Made by a program: the position numbers and the translations under genes
Notes under the pieces: generated by a model
Told to the model about the DNA's origin: nothing
The model's input: only the letters and a program-made list of their open reading frames with translations
Database searches by the model: none
Shown: in pieces, positions 27,347 to 36,525 of the stretch
Numbering within the stretch: the first letter of the stretch is position 1
Layout of the letters: the number at the start of each line of letters is the position of its first letter
Origin: Glycomyces artemisiae
Lineage (GTDB): Bacteria; Actinomycetota; Actinomycetes; Mycobacteriales; Micromonosporaceae
Reading direction: 5' to 3'
Assembly: GCF_003002955.1 (NCBI RefSeq)
Contig: NZ_PVTJ01000005.1
Location: 62,001 to 126,000, forward strand
DNA length: 64,000 bases

Positions 27347-29389
27347 TTACTTCAGTCCTCGCCGCTCCAGGAGCGGGTCGATCTCGGCGTCGCGGCCGCG
27401 GAAGCGCCGGAAGGACTCCATCGGGTCGATGGAGCCGCCCTTCGACAGGAGCGTCTCGCGGAAGTGGTCGCCGTTGGCGCGGGTGAGGCCGCCGTTCTCC
27501 TTGAACCATTCGACGGTGTCGGCGTCGAGGATCTCGGACCAGATGTACGAGTAGTACCCGGCGGCGTAGCCGATGGAGATGTGCGCGAAGTAGCCCGAGC
27601 GGTAGCGCGGGGCGATCTCGGGCAGGTAGATCCCGGCGTCTTCGAGGGCCTTGCGCTCGAAGGCCTCGACGGCCGCGTACGGGTCGTCGCCGCCGTCGGG
27701 GACGTCCTCGGGGGCGAGGCGGTGCCACGCCTGGTCGAGCAGCGCCGCGCCCAGGTACTCGGTCGAGGCGAAGCCCTCGCCGAACTTGGCCGCGGCCTTC
27801 CACTGCTCGATGAGCTCGGCGGGGGCCTGCTCGCCGGTCTCGTGGTGGCGCGCGTAGTTCGCGACGATCTCGGGCCAGTCCTCCCACATCTCGTTGACCT
27901 GCGAGGGGTACTCGACGAAGTCGCGCGGTGTCGAGGTCATCGCGGTCTTCGGGTAGCGGCAGGCCGACAGCAGGCCGTGGAGCGCGTGCCCGAACTCGTG
28001 GAACAGCGTCGTCACGTTGTCCACGGAGATGAGCGCGGGCTGCCCCTCGGAGGGCTTGACGATGTTCAGGTTGTTCACGACCACGGGCTTGTCGCCGGTG
28101 AGGTCGGACTGGACGACGAGCGCGTTCATCCACGCGCCGCCCTTCTTGGAGTCGCGGGTGAAGAAGTCGCCCACGAACAGCCCCAGGGGCTCGCCGCTGT
28201 CGAGGACCTCCCACACGCGGGCCTCGGGGTGGTACCCCTGGAGGTCCTCGCGGAGCCGGAACGTCAGGCCGAACTCCTTCTCGGCGGCGTAGAACACGCC
28301 GTCGACGAGGACCCGGTCGAGTTCCAGGTACGGCTTGAACGCCTCGGCGTCGAAGCCGTACTTGGCCTGGCGGACCTGCTTGGAGTAGAACGACCAGTCC
28401 CACGCGGCCAGCTTGAAGCCGCCGTCCTGGGCGTCGATGACCTCCTGGAGCTCGGCGGCCTCGCGGCGGGCGTTGCGCACCGAGGCCTCGGCGAGCCCGG
28501 CGAGGCGCTCGGCGATGATCCCGGCGTTCCCGGCGGTGCCGTCGGCGGCGATGTACGCGGCGAAGTGCTCGAAGCCGAGCAGCTGCGCCTTCTCGGCGCG
28601 GAGGCGGATCATCCGCAAGAGGGTGGCGGCGTTGTCGCGGCCGCGGCCGATGGTGGCCTTGTAGAGGCGCTCGCGCAGGTCCCGGTTCTTCAGGTCCTCC
28701 AGGAGCGGGTGGCGCGAGAAGTTCGACTGGGTGATGAGGTACCCGTCGAGGCCGCGGTCCTTCGCGGCCGCCGCGGCGGCGCCGATCTGGTCCTCGCCGA
28801 GGCCGTCGAGCTCGGCGGCGTCGGTGACGTGGACGGCCGCGTCGTTGATGTCGGTGAGGATCACCTGGTTGAACTTGGACGCCAGCTCGGCCAGCTCGGT
28901 GTTGATCGCGGCGAGGCGGTCCTTGCCGTCCTGGTCGAGGGCGGCGCCGCCGCGCACGAACTCGGTGCGGTACCGCTCCAGCAGGCGCAGGTCCTGCTCG
29001 TCGAGATTCAGCTCGTCGCGCCTCGCCCAGAGGGCGTCGATGCGCGCGAACAGGTCGCCGTTGAGGAGGATCTTGTCGCCGTGGGCGGCGAGCTTGGGGC
29101 TGAGGTCGGCCTCGATGGCGTTCAGCTCGTCGTCGGTGTCCGAGGAGTACTTGTTGAAGAACACCAGGGAGACCCGCTTGAGCGTGCCCAGGCCGGAGCG
29201 CTCCAGCGCCACGATCGTGTTGTCGAACGTCGGCTCGGCGGGATCGTTCGCAATGGCCTCGACGGCGGCGAGCTGCTCGGCCATGCCGGCCTCGAACGCG
29301 GGGGCGTAGTGCTCGTTGCGGATGTCCGCGAACGGCGGGAGCTTGTAGGGGAGTTCTGAGGGGGTCAGGAACGGGTTCTCGTCGGTCAC
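27347..29389 (-). CDS. dcp: M3 family peptidyl-dipeptidase / oligopeptidase
   Basis: 680 residues, normal for Dcp-type M3 metallopeptidases. The zinc motif HEFGH lies in TLFHEFGHALHGLLS, with the downstream Glu ligand in the usual helix. No signal peptide, so it degrades peptides in the cytoplasm. The N-terminal MTDENPFLTPSELPYKLPPF is typical of the Dcp branch. It is divergent from the metallophosphoesterase gene. Confidence 0.9.
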   Translation of the reverse strand: MTDENPFLTPSELPYKLPPFADIRNEHYAPAFEAGMAEQLAAVEAIANDPAEPTFDNTIVALERSGLGTLKRVSLVFFNKYSSDTDDELNAIEADLSPKLAAHGDKILLNGDLFARIDALWARRDELNLDEQDLRLLERYRTEFVRGGAALDQDGKDRLAAINTELAELASKFNQVILTDINDAAVHVTDAAELDGLGEDQIGAAAAAAKDRGLDGYLITQSNFSRHPLLEDLKNRDLRERLYKATIGRGRDNAATLLRMIRLRAEKAQLLGFEHFAAYIAADGTAGNAGIIAERLAGLAEASVRNARREAAELQEVIDAQDGGFKLAAWDWSFYSKQVRQAKYGFDAEAFKPYLELDRVLVDGVFYAAEKEFGLTFRLREDLQGYHPEARVWEVLDSGEPLGLFVGDFFTRDSKKGGAWMNALVVQSDLTGDKPVVVNNLNIVKPSEGQPALISVDNVTTLFHEFGHALHGLLSACRYPKTAMTSTPRDFVEYPSQVNEMWEDWPEIVANYARHHETGEQAPAELIEQWKAAAKFGEGFASTEYLGAALLDQAWHRLAPEDVPDGGDDPYAAVEAFERKALEDAGIYLPEIAPRYRSGYFAHISIGYAAGYYSYIWSEILDADTVEWFKENGGLTRANGDHFRETLLSKGGSIDPMESFRRFRGRDAEIDPLLERRGLK

Positions 29390-29524
29390 GCTGGCTCCTC
29401 GCTGCGTTCATCTCCAATGGCGGTGGGCCGAATCCTATTGCCCGTACCAGCCGCGCGGCAAGTGGAATCGAACAGCAGTCGACAACCTCACCGAACGCCA
29501 CCTGCCGGGATTAATATCGGGACC

Positions 29525-30319
29525 ATGTCTGAATCGAGTCCGCTGTTCGTGGCCAGCGACGTCCACGGCCACTACGACGCGCTGACGGAGGCGCTGCGGG
29601 GACGGGGACTCGTCGACGGGGACGCGAAGTGGACCGGCGGCGACGCCCGGCTGTGGATCCTCGGGGACCTCTTCGACCGCGGCGAGGAGGGCGTGGCCGT
29701 GGTGCGGCTGCTCCGCAGGCTCGCCGGGCAGGCCGCCGCCGAGGGCGGGCACGTGGACACGCTCGTGGGCAACCACGAGGTGCTCGTGCTCGGGTCCCGG
29801 CGCTTCGGGGACGTCGCGTTCACCGACGTCGACGGCATGGACCGGCAGTTCCTGCACTGGTGGGTCCTCAACGGCGGCTTCGAGGACGACCTCGCCGAGC
29901 TCACCGAGGACGAGGTGAGGTGGCTGGAGACCCGCCGGGTCCTCCACGTCGTGGACAAGTCGCTCCTGGTCCACTCCGACACCGAGTCGTACCTCGGGTA
30001 CGGCCGCAGCGAGGAGGCGGTGAACGCCGCCGTCCGCAAGATCCTCGCCTCCGACGAGCCCGAGGAGTGGTGGCAGCTGTTCCGGGAGCTGACGCGCCGC
30101 CACGAGTTCATGGGCGAGGAGGGCCCCGCGCGGGTGCGCTCGATGCTCCGCTCGTACGGCGGGGAGGAGCTCGTCCACGGGCACTCGACGATCCCCGACA
30201 CGACCGAGCTCGAACCGTCCCAGGTGACCCAGGCCCGCCGCTACTGCGACGGGCTCGCGCTCAACGTGGACGGCGGCGTGTACCAGGGCGGCAAGTGCCT
30301 GGTGGTCCGCCTCAACTAG
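29525..30319 (+). CDS. Calcineurin-like metallophosphoesterase (PPP-type)
   Basis: 264 residues. The five metal-site motifs are visible: DVHGHY, GDLFDRG, GNHE, a VHS (LLVHSDTES) and GHS (ELVHGHSTI). This resembles small Ser/Thr- or nucleotide-phosphatases; substrate unknown. The ATG at 29525 has a -10 TAATAT ending 7 nt before it and no ribosome site, so it is probably leaderless; an upstream in-frame ATG at 29417 is rejected for this reason. Its stop overlaps the converging gene by four bases. Confidence 0.82.
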   Translation: MSESSPLFVASDVHGHYDALTEALRGRGLVDGDAKWTGGDARLWILGDLFDRGEEGVAVVRLLRRLAGQAAAEGGHVDTLVGNHEVLVLGSRRFGDVAFTDVDGMDRQFLHWWVLNGGFEDDLAELTEDEVRWLETRRVLHVVDKSLLVHSDTESYLGYGRSEEAVNAAVRKILASDEPEEWWQLFRELTRRHEFMGEEGPARVRSMLRSYGGEELVHGHSTIPDTTELEPSQVTQARRYCDGLALNVDGGVYQGGKCLVVRLN

Positions 30320-30561
30320 CTCCCGTCCCCGCCCCAGAAATAGAACGGCGGCGGCGTGGCCGCGCGGCCCGCGCGCGACTCCAGCCACAGGCTCACCGCC
30401 CCGGCCGCGGCGACGCCGAGCGCCGCCCACCCGGCGAGCGGGGAGAAGGCGATCGCGTAGCCCAGCCCGGCCGCGGCGGCCGTGGCGATCATCGCGGTCA
30501 GGAAGGCCCTGCGGAAGGCGCGCCGATGTTCGCGGCGCTCGACGACTCGGTTGTGTCTCAT
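30316..30561 (-). CDS. Small two-helix membrane protein
   Basis: 81 residues: a short Arg-rich N-terminus (MRHNRVVERREHRRAFRR), then two membrane helices and a polar tail ending FYFWGGDGS. No recognised domain. An ATG at 30561 is the most plausible start; a longer frame from 30603 would lie within a non-conserved region. A perfect 8+8 inverted repeat brackets this start codon. Confidence 0.55.
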   Translation of the reverse strand: MRHNRVVERREHRRAFRRAFLTAMIATAAAAGLGYAIAFSPLAGWAALGVAAAGAVSLWLESRAGRAATPPPFYFWGGDGS

Positions 30562-30573
30562 ATCCGACACAAC
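30550..30573. promoter_or_regulatory. Inverted repeat around a start codon
   Basis: GTTGTGTC (30550-30557), 8-base spacer, GACACAAC (30566-30573): a perfect dyad. It contains the ATG at 30561 of the small membrane gene. Size and spacing suit a dimeric repressor or a translation-blocking hairpin. Confidence 0.45.
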
Positions 30574-30989
30574 GAGGAAGGGCCTTGAATCGACACGCTG
30601 CATGTGCAGGTTTCACGAGTTCGAGCGACCGAAACCCGGCATATCCCCTGATAGGCGACAGTGGACCGGACCGGCCGGGCAAGACTGTAAGCACGCTCCA
30701 CCAGAGCGTCACATTGGCAGTTCGCGGCCGTTGTGCCGAAACCGAAAAGACGGTAAACACATAGTGTCGGGGCGCCTCGTGCGGCGCGTCCGGTGCCGCG
30801 CCGGCGGAACCGAACCTCGTGCGGGTCAAGACAACCAAGCACTGCTGACGACCGCCGCACCGCGCCCCGGCCCGGCCTTCCGGCGAGGCCGCATGGAACG
30901 CACAACCGAATACCGCACGCAACTGCGAGACCCGATCCCCTGAAGTCCCGAAGCAACGTGTAACTCCTATATAGACGGTGGGGTCTGAC
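30574..30989. other. About 400-bp divergent intergenic region
   Basis: No gene is supported here: the frames through it are short and lack ribosome sites or family patterns. A TATATA at 30968-30973 is the only promoter-like element I see, positioned for the XRE regulator on the plus strand. Confidence 0.5.
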
Positions 30990-32228
30990 ATGGAGTCCGA
31001 AACGCAACCTATGGGGCGGCGCGTCGCCTACTGGCGCCAGCGCCGCGGCATGTCCCAGCAGGTCTTCGCCGACCGCATCGGCAAGTCCAAGAGCTGGGTC
31101 GACAAGATCGAGCGCGGCGTCCGCCGCCTCGACAAGTACTCGGTCATCACCGAACTCGCCGAATCGCTGAGCGTCGACGCCGCCCAGCTGCTCGGCCGCG
31201 AGCCCCGGCGCCGCCCGGGCCTCGGCGGCTGCCTCGACCAGGTGGAGGTCGAGTCCATCCGCCAGTCGCTCGAACGCTACGAGCGTCTCGGCCGCTTCCT
31301 CGAAGCCGCCCCGATCGACCCGACGCCAATCCCCGAACTCAAAGGGGCCGTGAACTACTGCTGGCTCGCGTTCGAGAAGGGCCACTACCCGGTCGTCGCC
31401 AGGTCGCTCATCCAGCTCCTGCGCGACACGCCCCTCGCCGAGGACCGGCCCATCGGCGGCACCAGCGCCGACGCCGCCGAACTCATGACGCAGGTCTACC
31501 AGATCGCGTCCACGGTCCTGCGCAAACTCGGGGAGGCCCAGCTCGCCTGGCTCGCCGCCGACCGCGCCATCTCCGCCGCCAACCGCGGCAACGACCCGCT
31601 CCTCGCCGGCATCGCGACCACGCGGGTCGCCAACGCGCTCAGGTCCCTCGGCCGCTACCAGGCCGCGCTCGACCTGAACGTGCAGGTCGCGCACGGCCTC
31701 ATCTCCGAGGCCGGAGGCGAGTCCTCCAGCCCCGCGGCGATCAGCGTCTACGGGGCGCTCCTCCTCCAGGGCGCCATGGCCGCCGCGCTGGCCGGGGACG
31801 CCACGACCAGCGACGACCTGCTCGACAGCGCCTCCAGGGCCGCGAACATCCTCGGCCGCGACGCGAACTACTACTACACCTCGTTCGGGCCCACGAACGT
31901 CATGCTGCACCGCGCGGCCGCGTTCGTGGAGCTCGGCGAGGGCGGCGACGCGCTCGCCGTCCACGAGGCCATCCCGCCCGCGGCGCTCGGCGACCTCGTG
32001 GCCGAGCGGCGCGCGCACCACTACCTGGACATGGCCCGGGCCTGCGTCCAGGTCGGTGACATCGAGCAGGCCGGGCGGCACCTCGTGACCGCCGACCGCA
32101 ACGCGCCCGCGGAGATCCGCTGCCGCCCGCTCGCGGTCGACCTCATCGACCAGATCCTCCACCGCACCAAGGGCGAGCCCGCCCAGGACGTGCGCCGCCT
32201 CGCCGAGGAGGTGGGCGCCCTCGCCTAG
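30990..32228 (+). CDS. XRE-family helix-turn-helix regulator with TPR-like C-terminus
   Basis: About 412 residues. The N-terminal HTH_3 domain (about 8-65) includes WRQRRGMSQQVFADRIGKSKSWVDKIERG. The remainder is all-helical with repeated 34-residue-like units (AWLAADRAISAANRGN, ALRSLGRYQAALDLNVQVAHG, ARACVQVGDIEQAGRHL). This architecture is frequent in actinomycetes, often tied to development or morphology, but the target is unknown. An ATG at 30990 fits the TATATA at 30968-30973 better than the GTG at 30978. No cognate small protein (DUF397 type) is adjacent. Confidence 0.82.
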   Translation: MESETQPMGRRVAYWRQRRGMSQQVFADRIGKSKSWVDKIERGVRRLDKYSVITELAESLSVDAAQLLGREPRRRPGLGGCLDQVEVESIRQSLERYERLGRFLEAAPIDPTPIPELKGAVNYCWLAFEKGHYPVVARSLIQLLRDTPLAEDRPIGGTSADAAELMTQVYQIASTVLRKLGEAQLAWLAADRAISAANRGNDPLLAGIATTRVANALRSLGRYQAALDLNVQVAHGLISEAGGESSSPAAISVYGALLLQGAMAAALAGDATTSDDLLDSASRAANILGRDANYYYTSFGPTNVMLHRAAAFVELGEGGDALAVHEAIPPAALGDLVAERRAHHYLDMARACVQVGDIEQAGRHLVTADRNAPAEIRCRPLAVDLIDQILHRTKGEPAQDVRRLAEEVGALA

Positions 32229-32362
32229 ACAGACCAGGGCCGGTACCGGATTCGCCGGACCGTCCCCGCGCGCACGGTGCGCGAGTGCGCCCGGAGCCGC
32301 CGCTGCTCAGGCTCCGGGCACACCCCTCCCCGCACGGCGCGGAACGTCAATAGACTCACGGA

Positions 32363-33187
32363 ATGCGCACGCTCAGCGAGATCACCGCGGCACTCGACGA
32401 CCTGTACCCGCGCCGCTGGGCCGAGGACTGGGACCGGGTGGGCCTGGTGCTGGGCCGCGGCGGGAACTCCGTGCGCCGGGTCCTCTGCGTCGTCGACGTC
32501 GTGCCCGCCACGGTCATCGAGGCGATCGAGGCCGACTGCGACCTCATCGTCGCCCACCACCCGCTGCTGCTGCGCGGCGTCTCGTCGCTTGACCCCGCCG
32601 CGGGCTACAAGGGCGACCTCGTCCACACCCTCATCGAGTCCGGCATGGGCCTCTACACCGCCCACACGAACGCCGACGTCGCCAGCCCCGGCGTCTCCGA
32701 CGCGCTCGCCGACCGGCTCGGCCTCGTCGACCTGCGGCCCCTGCGCCCCCTCGACGGGCCCGAGCACCACGGCACCGGTCGCGGCCACGGCCGCATCGGC
32801 CGCCTCCCCGAGACCCTCACGCTCGCGCAGCTCACCGAGCGCGCCGCCGCGGCCCTCCCGCCGACCGCGTGGGGCGTGCGCGCCGCGGGCGACCCCGACC
32901 GCCACATCAGCACCGTCGCCGTCTGCGGCGGGGCCGGGGACTCGTTCCTCGCGGACGCCGCGGCCGCGGGCGCCAACGCGTACCTCACCGCCGACCTCCG
33001 CCACCACCCGGTGAGCGAGCACGTGTCCGGAAGCGGCCCGGCCCTCATCGACGCCGCCCACTGGGCGACCGAGCGGCCCTGGCTCGATACTGTTGCCGAA
33101 CGACTGTCCCGTCTGGTCGAGGACGTCCGCGTCTCCGACCTCGACACCGATCCGTGGACCATCCACCAGAAACCCGGGGTGAACTGA
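32363..33187 (+). CDS. NIF3-like dinuclear metal-binding protein
   Basis: 274 residues. Conserved metal motifs: DLIVAHHPLL, TAHTNAD near the centre, and DAAHWATERPWL near the end. NIF3 proteins are annotated as GTP cyclohydrolase 1 type 2 but their true role is uncertain. The -10 TAGACT (32351-32356) lies 6 nt before the ATG, so it is probably leaderless. It is followed after one base by its usual zinc-ribbon partner. Confidence 0.9.
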   Translation: MRTLSEITAALDDLYPRRWAEDWDRVGLVLGRGGNSVRRVLCVVDVVPATVIEAIEADCDLIVAHHPLLLRGVSSLDPAAGYKGDLVHTLIESGMGLYTAHTNADVASPGVSDALADRLGLVDLRPLRPLDGPEHHGTGRGHGRIGRLPETLTLAQLTERAAAALPPTAWGVRAAGDPDRHISTVAVCGGAGDSFLADAAAAGANAYLTADLRHHPVSEHVSGSGPALIDAAHWATERPWLDTVAERLSRLVEDVRVSDLDTDPWTIHQKPGVN

Positions 33188-33188
33188 A

Positions 33189-33968
33189 GTGAAAGCCGAC
33201 CTCTTCGATCAGCGCCGCCTGCTCGAACTCCAGGCGGTGGACACCACCCTCGCCCAGCTCGCGCAGCGCCGCAAGAACCTCGACGCCGACCCCGCGTTCG
33301 CCACCGCCTCGCAGCGCCTGCGGGCCCTGGGGGACAAGGCCGCCAACCTCACCGGCGACATCGCCGACCTCGACCGCGACATCGACCGCGTCGAACGCGA
33401 AGTGGACCTCGTCAAGAACCGCGCCTCCACCGACCGCGACCGCATGGGCGCCGGGGCCTCCGCTAAGGAGCTCGAAGGGCTCCAGAGCGAACTGGAGTCC
33501 CTCGCCCGCCGCCAGAGCACGCTCGAAGACGACGAGCTCGAACTCATGGAGCGCCGCGAGGCCCTCGACGCCGAGCTCGCCGAGACCCGCCGCCAGCTCG
33601 ACGAGGCGAAGACCGTCCTCGCCGACGCCGAAGCCGAACGCGGCCGCCGCCTCGGGGAGATCGAGACCGAGACCGCCGACGCGACCTCCACCCGCGAAGC
33701 CCTCGCCATCAACATCCCCGACCGCCTCGTCGAGCTCTACGAGCGCATCCACGCCAAGCAGCCCATCGCCGCAGCCGAGCTCGTCGGCCGCCGCTGCGGG
33801 TCCTGCCGCATCGAGAAGTCCCCGGCCGACATGATCCCCATCAAGTCCGCCCCCATCGACGAGGTCCTCCGCTGCGAGGAGTGCGGCTGCGTCCTCATCC
33901 GCACCGAGCTCCCCAAGTCCGGGCCCGCCCCGCTCGCGTCCGAGGACGAGCTGAAGAAGTACGAGTAG
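33189..33968 (+). CDS. Coiled-coil zinc-ribbon protein (CT398/DUF164 family)
   Basis: 259 residues: a long antiparallel coiled coil (about 10-190) rich in Glu, Arg and Ala, then a C4 zinc ribbon with CGSC and CEEC pairs (about 198-225). In actinobacteria this family sits next to NIF3, as here; structural relatives bind flagellar or secretion components or nucleic acid, with no settled role. GTG start one base after the NIF3 stop, so the two are co-translated. A strong terminator ends the pair. Confidence 0.88.
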   Translation: MKADLFDQRRLLELQAVDTTLAQLAQRRKNLDADPAFATASQRLRALGDKAANLTGDIADLDRDIDRVEREVDLVKNRASTDRDRMGAGASAKELEGLQSELESLARRQSTLEDDELELMERREALDAELAETRRQLDEAKTVLADAEAERGRRLGEIETETADATSTREALAINIPDRLVELYERIHAKQPIAAAELVGRRCGSCRIEKSPADMIPIKSAPIDEVLRCEECGCVLIRTELPKSGPAPLASEDELKKYE

Positions 33969-33970
33969 CG

Positions 33971-34006
33971 CGAAGGGGCGGAACGCGACCGCGTTCCGCC
34001 CCTTCG
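33971..34006. terminator. Bidirectional terminator
   Basis: A 17-bp perfect stem (33971-33987 with 33990-34006), two-base loop, then TCTT, between the convergent zinc-ribbon and trpD genes. Confidence 0.8.
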
Positions 34007-34014
34007 TCTTCCGT

Positions 34015-35076
34015 CTACCGCTTGCTGAACTCGGCCCAGCGCTCCACCAGGTCCACGGCCTTGCCCTCGTCGAGGGCCTTCGCCGCGATCTCCAGGTTCG
34101 CCGCCAGCAGGCCACGCCGGATCTTCACGTCGTGCAGGTCCACCGCGTCGATGAGCCCCTGGCGCGAGGCCAGCGCCGCCGCCGCGTTGATGAGGACCGC
34201 GTCCCGGACCGGGCCGGACTCGCCCGCGAACACCCGCCGCGCCACGTCCGTGTTGAACCCGATGTCGCCGCCGCGCAGCGCCTCCGGGCCCGCGTTCGCC
34301 AGCCCGATCTCGTTCACGTCGATCGAGCCCTGCGACACCCGGCCGCCCGAGGCGATCCACTCCGACGTCGTCGCCGACGTCGAGATCTCGTCCAGGCCGT
34401 CGTCGCCGCGGACCACGAAGACCGAGGCCCCGCGGGCCGCGAACACCTGCGCCATCAGCGGCGCCTTCACCGGGTCCGCGCAGCCGATCAGGCCCGCCTG
34501 CGGCTGGCCCGGGTTCGTCAGCGGCCCCAGCAGGTTGAACACCGTCGGGATGCCCAGCGCGGCCCGGATCGGGCCCGCGTGCCGCATCCCGGGGTGGAAG
34601 GTCCGCGCGAACGCGAAGCCGATGCCCACCTCGCGCACCGACGCCTCGACCCGCTCCGCGGTGGCCTCCAGGTCGACGCCCAGCGCCTCCAGCAGGTCCG
34701 CCGAGCCCACGCTCGACGACGCGGACCGGTTGCCGTGCTTGATGACCGGCACGCCCGTCGCCGCGACCACGATCGCCGCCATCGTCGAGATGTTCACCGA
34801 GTTCGAGCCGTCGCCGCCGGTGCCGACGATGTCGACCGCGACGCCCAGGTCCGTCAGGTCCAGCCGGGTCGTCTCGGCGAGCATCCGGCCCGCGATCGCG
34901 CCGATCTCCTCGGGCGTCTCACCCTTTGAGCGCAGCAGCACCGCGAACGCCGCCAGCTGCGCCGGATCGGCGTTCCCGGCCATGATCTCCGCCATCGCCC
35001 AGTCGGCGCTCGCCTCGTCGAGATGGTCGCCGGACGACAGGCGTGCGAGGACATCGGGCCAGGTCGGATCAGACAT
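34015..35076 (-). CDS. trpD: Anthranilate phosphoribosyltransferase
   Basis: 353 residues. PRPP-binding motif GTGGDGSNSVNIST, then VIKHGNRSASSSVGSADLLEALGV and HPGMRHAGPIRAALGIPTVFNLLGPLTNP, all canonical. It transfers phosphoribose to anthranilate in tryptophan synthesis. It is separated from other trp genes, the usual arrangement next to ctaE in many actinomycetes. ATG at 35076 with GGGAG 5 nt upstream; a receiver-like gene lies just before it on the same strand. Confidence 0.95.
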   Translation of the reverse strand: MSDPTWPDVLARLSSGDHLDEASADWAMAEIMAGNADPAQLAAFAVLLRSKGETPEEIGAIAGRMLAETTRLDLTDLGVAVDIVGTGGDGSNSVNISTMAAIVVAATGVPVIKHGNRSASSSVGSADLLEALGVDLEATAERVEASVREVGIGFAFARTFHPGMRHAGPIRAALGIPTVFNLLGPLTNPGQPQAGLIGCADPVKAPLMAQVFAARGASVFVVRGDDGLDEISTSATTSEWIASGGRVSQGSIDVNEIGLANAGPEALRGGDIGFNTDVARRVFAGESGPVRDAVLINAAAALASRQGLIDAVDLHDVKIRRGLLAANLEIAAKALDEGKAVDLVERWAEFSKR

Positions 35077-35099
35077 GTGCGCTCCCGGGGAAGGAAGAA

Positions 35100-35525
35100 T
35101 CAGGCGGCGCGCTGCGCCGGCGCCGAGCCAGCGGCCCGGTTGACCAGCAAGTCTACTACCGTCTGCCCGGTTGTCACGGGGTTAAGCGGGTGCTTCAGCA
35201 CCGCATCGGCCCGCGACCACGCCGCCAGCCAGCGGTCCGCGTCCCGCGCGACCACCACCGCCAGCGTCGGCGGCTCGTCGAACTCGTCGCGCAGCTGCCG
35301 CGCGATCCCGAGGCCGCCCGCGGGCTGCGCCTCCCCGTCGAGGAGCACGAGGTCGATCTCGTACTTGTCGATGAGGGCCACCGCCTCGTCGTACTCTCCG
35401 GCGACCGCGTACTCGATCCGGACGCCCTCGGCCGGCGCTTCGCCGATGGCCGACCGCATCTGCTCGATGACCGCGGGTCGATGACTGTAAAGGAGGACTG
35501 CGTACTCAGCCGTTGAGGTGCTCAC
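35100..35525 (-). CDS. Receiver-like protein lacking the acidic pocket
   Basis: 141 residues with the alpha/beta pattern of a CheY-type receiver. The phospho-acceptor-like Asp is present (IDLVLLDGE) and so is the Lys-Pro near the end (VLKHPLNP), but the first strand reads AVLLYSHRP where Asp/Glu pairs for Mg2+ normally sit. There is no output domain. A GTG at 35525 is chosen because -10 TAATAT ends 7 nt before it. It lies between trpD and ctaE, a neighbourhood common in actinomycetes. Phosphorylation may be lost; the role is unknown. Confidence 0.65.
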   Translation of the reverse strand: MSTSTAEYAVLLYSHRPAVIEQMRSAIGEAPAEGVRIEYAVAGEYDEAVALIDKYEIDLVLLDGEAQPAGGLGIARQLRDEFDEPPTLAVVVARDADRWLAAWSRADAVLKHPLNPVTTGQTVVDLLVNRAAGSAPAQRAA

Positions 35526-35722
35526 GCTTCGCATATTAAACGGGCCACACTGAAATGGGAAGACCGGCGCGGCCACTTCCCCCGCCCGAAGTGCCTACAG
35601 TAGGCGAACCGTGAATGACCTGGGAACACGATGGGAAGAGGCCGGAAGCCTACTCCGCGCGACACGCGCGAAAAACACACCCCATGCGCAGCTTGAAGCC
35701 GCCGGACCGTAATAATGTGCGC

Positions 35723-36337
35723 GTGACTGCCGCCGAAGCAACTATCGACCCCAGCCGAATCCACTCACTGACCCGGCCCAATGTCGTCAGTGTCGGCACC
35801 ATCGTGTGGTTGAGCAGCGAACTCATGTTCTTTGCGGGCCTGTTCGCGATGTACTTCTCCATCCAGGCCGCCGCCCCCTCGATGTTCGAGGCGGGCTACG
35901 AGCACCTTGAGATCCCGTACGCGCTCGTGTTCACCGTGATCCTGGTGGCCTCCTCCGTCACCTGCCAGCTCGGGGTCTTCGCCGCCGAGCGCGGGGACGT
36001 GTACAAGCTGCGCCTGTGGTTCGCGATCACCTTCATCATGGGGCTGGTCTTCGTGCTCGGCCAGGTCAACGAGTACCGCAACCTCGTCGGCGAGGGGCAC
36101 TCCATCTCCGCCGACGGCTACTGGACCATGTTCTACCTGACCACCGGGTTCCACGGCCTGCACGTCACCGGCGGCCTGATCGCCTTCATCGTCTACCTCA
36201 TCCGCACGACGATGGGCCGCTTCACTCCCGCCCAGGCCACCGCGTCCATCGTGGTGTCCTACTACTGGCACTTCGTCGACGTGGTCTGGATCGCGCTGTT
36301 CGCCGTGATCTACTTCCTTCCGATGGCCCAGTACTGA
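35723..36337 (+). CDS. ctaE: Cytochrome c oxidase subunit III
   Basis: 204 residues, five helices, the short actinobacterial form. Family motifs include [17 protein letters not shown], the [11 protein letters not shown] motif and [14 protein letters not shown]. It is part of the aa3 oxidase that docks with the bcc complex encoded next. The GTG at 35723 sits 6-7 nt after TAATAAT (35710-35716), so it is probably leaderless; in-frame upstream starts (35615) would add a non-conserved N-terminus. Confidence 0.93.
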   Translation: MTAAEATIDPSRIHSLTRPNVVSVGTIVWLSSELMFFAGLFAMYFSIQAAAPSMFEAGYEHLEIPYALVFTVILVASSVTCQLGVFAAERGDVYKLRLWFAITFIMGLVFVLGQVNEYRNLVGEGHSISADGYWTMFYLTTGFHGLHVTGGLIAFIVYLIRTTMGRFTPAQATASIVVSYYWHFVDVVWIALFAVIYFLPMAQY

Positions 36338-36392
36338 GACTGACCGGCCGCCCGCGCCTCCCACCCGGACGCGCCTGCGGCCCAAGGCAATA

Positions 36393-36416
36393 GGCCTCGG
36401 CCCCCGGGCCGAGGCC
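36393..36416 (+). terminator. Strong hairpin between ctaE and qcrC
   Basis: An 11-bp perfect stem (36393-36403 with 36406-36416). No U-tract follows, and two weaker hairpins lie before qcrC, so partial read-through into qcrCAB is possible. Confidence 0.45.
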
Positions 36417-36525
36417 ACAACCGAGAAACGCGACGGCCGCCCCCCGGAGGCGGTCGCCGGCCGGACGAGAAAGCCCCGACAGGGGCCCCGCCCGGTCCGA
36501 GCTAGATAAAGGTGAGGCAACAACC

